Shown one piece after another: positions 59,465-64,000 of a stretch of 64,000 bases of DNA. This DNA is from Chloroflexota bacterium (GTDB lineage Bacteria; Chloroflexota; Limnocylindria; Limnocylindrales; CSP1-4). The translations under genes and the position numbers were made by a program. The notes beneath the pieces are model-generated. The model was not told the origin of the DNA, searched no databases, and saw only the letters and a list, made by a program, of their open reading frames with translations. Position 1 is the first letter of the stretch. Every line of letters starts with the position of its first letter. The stretch covers positions 120,870-184,869 of the forward strand of contig CANJLL010000007.1 in assembly GCA_947475545.1 (NCBI GenBank), written 5' to 3'.

Positions 59465-59651
59465 TTCGACTGCCGGGTCGCCCGCGCCGAGGTCCCCTGG
59501 CGGCGGCGACGCGCGCCCGCGGACTGCACGGGACGCCGGCGCGGGCGACCGCGACCGTCGAGCACGGGACGCCGACTCCAGGATGAACCCGGCCTGGTCG
59601 CGCCGATATGAGCGCGGCCGGAGGCAGCCGCGCGCCAGCGCGCCCGGCGGG

Positions 59652-62600
59652 CTACGGAACCGTATAGGTGAGTGTCCAGTTGGCGGTGATGGACGCCGCC
59701 GCCGGGGCCTCCTTGAAGACCATGATGGCGAAGACATCGCCCGTCGATAGCGACACCGGGGTCGCCAGCGTGCAGCCGTTGTTGGCGGGCGCGGTGAAGT
59801 CGCCCGCGGTGCACGACAGGGCGGTGCTGACACCGTTCACGCGCAGGGTGAACGTGTAGTCGGCGCTGACGGTGCCGGTGGGGTCGAACGTGACGGTCAG
59901 GTCCTGGATCGTCAGGTTGAACGGCGCCGTGATCTGGCGGGCGGACTCCGTCGTGCTCAGCGTGCAGGCGAGGCCGCAGCCTGCCGTCGCGGAGTCGACG
60001 TAGCCAAAGTTGGTGGAGCCGTTGGCCAGGCCGCCCAGGCTGTCGACCGCGAACCCGATCAGCGTCAGGGCGGCGGGCGGATTGACCGTCAGTGACACGC
60101 TGACGGAGTTGGTGGCGGACGGCGCGACCGCCTGGACGGTGATCTGGTAGGTGAAGACCGGCGTCGAGGGGTCCGTCGTGACCGTCAACGTGGCGACCGG
60201 GCTGACGCCGCCATTGGTCGACACCGAGGTGTTGTTCAGCAGGCACGTCGCGAGGGCCGGGCAGCCACTGACGCTCAGCGTGGCCGTCTCGGCGATCCCC
60301 GACAGCAGCGCCGTGTAGATGCTGTAGCCGGTGGCGCTCCCCTGGGCGATCGTGTCGGCGGTCGGCGAGGCCGTGATCGCGAAGGGCGTGAACGACACCA
60401 CCCAGGTGGCCGTCACGGTGTTGCCGGATTGGGCCCCGCCGATGACCTGGATGTTCAGGCTGCCGCCCACCGGGACCACGGCCGCGTTGGCGCTGACGCA
60501 GGTGGTGGCGCCGGCGGGGATGGTGCAGCCCGTGCTGGTCGTGGTGCCCGTGCCCGTCCCGTTGGGGCCGGTGAAGGTCCGGATCTGGAATTGGACGGTC
60601 GTCGTCGTCGTGGTCGTCACAGCGATCGTCGGCGTGAGCGCGCTCACCGTCAGGCCGCCCGCACCGTTGAACGTGTTCGTTGTGGTCGTCGCGCTGCAGG
60701 TGGCGACGGCGTTGGGGTTGCCGTAGCAGGTGGTGGTCCCGGTCGTCGGCACCAGGTCGGTGTTGGTGCCGCCATTGAGCTGGCTGAGAACCGTCAGCGA
60801 CACGACGACCACGTGCGTCGCGGTGGGTGCCGCGGCCTGGATGGTCAGGTCGACCGTGCCCGTCGGCGTCAGGCCGGTCGTCGTGATCGTCAGCGTCGCG
60901 GAGCCCCCGGCCGTGGTCATCGGGTTGGGCGCGAAGGCGCACGTCGTCCCCGTGGGGCAGCCGATGGCAGACAGCGTCGCGCTCTCGGCGACGCCGGAGA
61001 CCAGGGTCGTGGTGACCGTGAACGTGTTGTTGCCGTTCGCGCCCCGGACCAGGGTGAGGCTGGCGGGCGTCGCGGCCATGGAGAAGTCGCTGACCTGGAC
61101 CACCAGGGTCGCCGTCGCGGTCACGGTGGCCGAGGGAGCCACCGCCTGGATGACGATCGGGTAGGTCCCCACGATCGTGGAGCCGGTCGTGACGACGGAC
61201 AGCGTCGTGCTGCCACCGCCGGTGCTGATCGGGTTGGGCGGGTCGATGGTGCAGGTGGTGTTGGACGGACAGCCGGACAGGACGCTGAGCGTCGCGCTCT
61301 CGGGGGCGCCCGCGAGCAGCGTGGACGAGAGCGCGTAGCTGGTGCTCTCGCCGACCAGGATGGTGCGGGAGGTGGGCGTGGCCGTCAGCATGTAGGGATC
61401 GAAGGTGATGGTCCAGGTGGCGCTCGCGTTCGCCGTGCCCTGGGAGCCGGCGATCACCTGGACATTGAGGCTGCCGCCCACTGGCACGGCCGCCGTCCCG
61501 GTCGTGGCGCAGGTCGTGGCGCCGGCGGGGATGGTGCAGCCGGTCGTCGTCTGGGTGGCGGCGCCCGTCCCGTTCGGCCCCGTGAAGGTCCGGATCCGGA
61601 AGGAGATCGTGGTGGTGGTCGCCGCGGTGGGCACGATCGTCGGCGTCAGCCCGGTGACGGTGAGGCCGCCGGCGCCGTTGAACGTGTTGGCCGTGGTCGT
61701 TCCGCTGCAGGCGGTGACCGCGTTGGGGTTGCCGTAGCAGGTGATGCCGCCGGTGACCAGCAGGTCGGTCGCCGTGCCGCCGTTCAGCTGGCTCACGACG
61801 ACGAGCGTCACGTTGGCCGTGTGCGTGGCCGAGGGCGCCAGGCCCTGGATGACCAGCGGGTACGTCCCGGTCGGGGTGAAGCCCCCGGAGTTGGTCGTGA
61901 TCGTCAGGGTCGCGGCCCCGCCGCTGGTGGTGATCGACGGCGCCGAGAAGGCGCAGATGGTGTTCGTCGGGCAGCCGGTCACGGAGAGGGCGGCCGTCTC
62001 CGCGACGCCCGACAGCAGCGTGGTGGAGATCGCGAACGTGTTGTTGCCGGAGGCGCCGCGCACCAGGGTCAGGGTGGCCGGCGTGGCCGCGATCGAGAAG
62101 TCGCTCACCTGCACGAGCAGCGCGACGGTGGTGGTGACCGTCGCGGATCCCGTGACGGCCTGGAGGGTGAGGGTGTACGTCCCCGTCGGGGTGGTCCCGC
62201 CAACGTTCGTCGTGATGGACAGCGTGGAGGTCCCGCCGGCCGTCGTGATCGGGTTGGGCCCAGTGATGGCGCACGTAGTGAAGGTGGGGCAGCCGCCGGT
62301 GACGGACAGGATCGCGGATTCGGCGGCGCCGTTGAGGAGGGTCGCGGCGATGTCGTAGGTGGTCGAAGCGCCCACGATGATCAGGCGGGAGGCCGGCGTC
62401 GCGTCGATGGCGAACGGGCTGAAGGTCGCCTTCCACGTCGCCGTGACCGTCTGGTTGGACTGCGTGCCGGCGATCACCTGGACGTTGAAGCTGCCGCCGA
62501 CAGGCACGGTCGCTGTGCCGGTGCTGGTGCAGGTCGTGGCGCCGGCTGGGACCGTGCAGCCCGTGGTCGTCTGGGTCGCCGCGCCCGTGCCGTTGGGACC

Positions 62601-64000
62601 GGTGAAGGTCCGGACGCGGAAGGAGATCGTGGTGGTCGTCGTGGTCGACGGGGTGATGATCGGGGTGAGGGCGGTGATGGTGAGGCCGCCGGCGCCGTTG
62701 AAGGTGTTCGCCGTCGTCGTGCCGCTGCATGCGGCGATGCTGTTGGGGTCGCCATAGCAGGTGGTCGTTCCGGTGCCGCTCACGAGGTCGGTGGCGGTGC
62801 CGCCGTTCAGCTCGCTCAGGATCGTCAGCGTCACGGCCACGGAGTGCGTGGCGGACGGTGCCGTGGCGACGACGGTCAGCGCGAACGTCCCGGTCGGCGT
62901 CGTGCCGCCGACGTTTGTCGTGATCGTCATCGTGGCCGCGCCACCGGAGGTCGTGATGGACGCCGGCGCGAAGCCGCACGTGGTGTTGGCCGGGCAGCCG
63001 GTGACCGACAGGGCGGCGACCTCTGGGACGCCGAAGACGAACGTGGTCGTGAGGGCGACCGTGTTGTTCCCGGAGGCCCCACGGACCAGGGTCAGTGCGG
63101 TGGGCGTGCGGGCCAGGGTGAACTCGTTGGGGCTCAGCGTGAGGCCGACCGTGGTGGTGTGCGTGGCAGACGGCGCGGCCGCCTCGATCGTCAGCGTGGA
63201 GGTCCCGAGCGGCGTGGAGCCGGTCGTGGTGACGGTCAGCGTCGACGTGCCCCCGTTGGTCCCGATGGGGTTTGACCCGGTGAACGCGCAGGTCGCGTTG
63301 GCCGGGCAGCCGCCGGTCACGCTCAGCGTGGCCGCCTCGCTGAAGCCCGAGATCTGCGAGCTGTTGATCGTGTACGTCACGACACCGCCAGGGCCGGTCG
63401 ACCGGGTCGTGGGTGTCGCTGCCAGCGAGAAGTCGTTGATGAACCCAGGGCCGGCAGTGTTGGAGAGCCCCCAGTACGCGGTACCGGAGCCGGCGGACGT
63501 GCTCGTGACCTGGACGTCGATCACCGAGCCGGCAGCGATGGGGTAGTCGTCAACGGTGCTGTATGGCCCGGTCGTGCCGACGCTCACGGCACACGGCACG
63601 CCGACGGGAACGCCGTTGACCCGGAGCCGGAAGGTGACCACCGCGGTGGGGGTCACATCGCCAATCCGGCACCAGAGGTTGGTGAAGTCCATGTCGTCGG
63701 GCGCGATGACCTCGACGACGTTCTCGGTCGCGCTGTTGGAGTTTCGACCGACGTACCGGGTGCCATTGAGGGCAAACGCGCTGCCGCCGCCGCCGGTGAC
63801 CAGGTCGCCGCCCTCCTGGCCAATCCGACCCGTCTCGCCGACAGGCCCATCGGCACCCGTCAGGCCCGTGGCGCCGGTGAGGCCCGTGGCGCCGGTGGGG
63901 CCGGTGGGGCCGGTGGCCCCCGTGGCGCCGTTGATGCCGGGCTCGGCGGCGAGGGCGATCGTCCAGGCCGAGAAGCTGCCCGTGCCGGCGCTGGCGGTGA
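59652..64000 (-). CDS. Large repetitive surface protein (collagen-like and Ig-like repeats), N-terminus outside window
   Basis: At least 1449 residues are visible; the start lies beyond the right edge. The visible N-terminal part has a collagen-like Gly-x-y stretch (GATGATGPTGPTGATGLTG and on), a short globular part, then seven Ig-like repeats. Each repeat has a Cys pair of the form CPxxTxC and strands such as GGTSTLTVTTTGSTP. Three copies of a second domain type (starting LNGGTATDL or LNGGTNTDL, with TCYGDPNS or TCYGNPNA) alternate with them at about 1-kb spacing. The protein ends ANWTLTYTVP without a sortase motif. Thr/Ser/Ala-rich composition points to an extracellular, possibly glycosylated adhesin or stalk protein. 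Confidence 0.85.
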   Translation of the reverse strand, partial: TASAGTGSFSAWTIALAAEPGINGATGATGPTGPTGATGLTGATGLTGADGPVGETGRIGQEGGDLVTGGGGSAFALNGTRYVGRNSNSATENVVEVIAPDDMDFTNLWCRIGDVTPTAVVTFRLRVNGVPVGVPCAVSVGTTGPYSTVDDYPIAAGSVIDVQVTSTSAGSGTAYWGLSNTAGPGFINDFSLAATPTTRSTGPGGVVTYTINSSQISGFSEAATLSVTGGCPANATCAFTGSNPIGTNGGTSTLTVTTTGSTPLGTSTLTIEAAAPSATHTTTVGLTLSPNEFTLARTPTALTLVRGASGNNTVALTTTFVFGVPEVAALSVTGCPANTTCGFAPASITTSGGAATMTITTNVGGTTPTGTFALTVVATAPSATHSVAVTLTILSELNGGTATDLVSGTGTTTCYGDPNSIAACSGTTTANTFNGAGGLTITALTPIITPSTTTTTTISFRVRTFTGPNGTGAATQTTTGCTVPAGATTCTSTGTATVPVGGSFNVQVIAGTQSNQTVTATWKATFSPFAIDATPASRLIIVGASTTYDIAATLLNGAAESAILSVTGGCPTFTTCAITGPNPITTAGGTSTLSITTNVGGTTPTGTYTLTLQAVTGSATVTTTVALLVQVSDFSIAATPATLTLVRGASGNNTFAISTTLLSGVAETAALSVTGCPTNTICAFSAPSITTSGGAATLTITTNSGGFTPTGTYPLVIQGLAPSATHTANVTLVVVSQLNGGTATDLLVTGGITCYGNPNAVTACSGTTTANTFNGAGGLTVTGLTPTIVPTAATTTTISFRIRTFTGPNGTGAATQTTTGCTIPAGATTCATTGTAAVPVGGSLNVQVIAGSQGTANASATWTITFDPYMLTATPTSRTILVGESTSYALSSTLLAGAPESATLSVLSGCPSNTTCTIDPPNPISTGGGSTTLSVVTTGSTIVGTYPIVIQAVAPSATVTATATLVVQVSDFSMAATPASLTLVRGANGNNTFTVTTTLVSGVAESATLSAIGCPTGTTCAFAPNPMTTAGGSATLTITTTGLTPTGTVDLTIQAAAPTATHVVVVSLTVLSQLNGGTNTDLVPTTGTTTCYGNPNAVATCSATTTTNTFNGAGGLTVSALTPTIAVTTTTTTTVQFQIRTFTGPNGTGTGTTTSTGCTIPAGATTCVSANAAVVPVGGSLNIQVIGGAQSGNTVTATWVVSFTPFAITASPTADTIAQGSATGYSIYTALLSGIAETATLSVSGCPALATCLLNNTSVSTNGGVSPVATLTVTTDPSTPVFTYQITVQAVAPSATNSVSVSLTVNPPAALTLIGFAVDSLGGLANGSTNFGYVDSATAGCGLACTLSTTESARQITAPFNLTIQDLTVTFDPTGTVSADYTFTLRVNGVSTALSCTAGDFTAPANNGCTLATPVSLSTGDVFAIMVFKEAPAAASITANWTLTYTVP
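60720..62830. repeat. About 1-kb coding repeat, 3 copies, in the surface protein gene
   Basis: The LNGGT-domain boundaries recur near 62800, 61785 and 60765, so the Ig pair plus LNGGT module repeats with a period of about 1.0 kb. Protein-level similarity between copies is high in the TFNGAGGLT and FTGPNGTG segments. Exact limits were not computed. Confidence 0.7.
63836..63945 (-). repeat. Collagen-like Gly-x-y coding repeat
   Basis: Consecutive codons read GATGATGPTGPTGATG and GLTGATGLTGADG, a Gly at every third residue. On the plus strand this appears as repeated GCCGGTGAGGCCCGTGGC-like units. Confidence 0.85.

Noticed and set aside
60429..63275. Long plus-strand open frame opposite the surface protein gene
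   Set aside because: Shadow of a Thr/Ser/Ala-rich gene; the product is a repetitive Arg/Gly-rich string with no folded domain.

Overview
The window is high-GC DNA (roughly 70% G+C by eye) from a free-living bacterium. Genes are densely packed, mostly start with ATG or GTG, and use GC-rich third positions. The gene mix points to Chloroflexota, most likely a Limnocylindria-like lineage: a GuaB3-type IMP dehydrogenase, a group II truncated globin, a Ycf45/SpoIIIAA-type AAA ATPase with R3H domain, GpgS-type glucosylglycerate synthesis, a DarA-like PII protein and large GT-C glycosyltransferases. Actinomycetota is the main alternative. I infer this from protein families only; there is no rRNA in the window. 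I saw no tRNA, CRISPR array, insertion sequence or prophage.

Layout. 1-6532 (minus strand): a partial gene, a zinc-ribbon protein, guaA, a truncated globin, a DUF385-like nitroreductase, guaB3, a Nudix hydrolase, a DUF1801 protein and a DarA-like putative c-di-AMP receptor. 6708-7724: a GAF-GGDEF diguanylate cyclase. 7764-13289 (minus): an operon-like run pdxS, pdxT, GNAT, R3H-ATPase, tmk with overlapping or near-touching ends. 13424-16284: a GbsR-like regulator divergent from a MOSC protein, a VOC protein and a small ORF. 16367-20633: HNH nuclease, CCA-adding enzyme, TPR protein, galE and an ATP-dependent-DNA-ligase-like protein that has lost its catalytic lysine. 20789-21526: an HTH protein fused to a PD-(D/E)XK-like nuclease domain, with a colinear paralog at 40334-41137. 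21759-26337: a three-gene unit with 1-nt overlaps for glucosylglycerate, including a fusion of two universal-stress domains to a GpgS-like glycosyltransferase. 26419-29576: endonuclease III-like protein and a two-component pair. 29599-41137: nitrilase, DUF5666-like protein, Wzy/WaaL-like polymerase, rubrerythrin-like protein, a molybdenum hydroxylase pair, polysaccharide deacetylase, FAD amine oxidase and the second HTH-nuclease. 41372-46225: a KdpD/KdpE-like pair followed by a KimA-like potassium transporter. 46262-58689: a surface-glycan locus (WxcM-type fusion, GT2, acyltransferase, DegT aminotransferase and a 2608-codon membrane polyprotein with four GT-C-like modules). 58769-64000: a TPR lipoprotein and a large repetitive Ig-like/collagen-like surface protein that runs off the right edge.

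Two themes tie the window together. One is osmotic and potassium balance: the glucosylglycerate operon, KdpDE plus KimA, and a DarA-like protein. The other is cell-surface glycans: Qdt-type sugar genes, polymerase, deacetylase and GT-C enzymes.

One genome-scale signal stands out. Eight genes (starts at 258, 784, 6532, 14213, 15926, 21759, 41372, 43814) carry a TANNNT hexamer exactly 6 nt before the start codon, as expected for a -10 box of a leaderless mRNA. Several other genes instead have Shine-Dalgarno sequences with a TANNNT further upstream. Short tandem repeats (13-23 bp units) recur in intergenic gaps and within several coding sequences.
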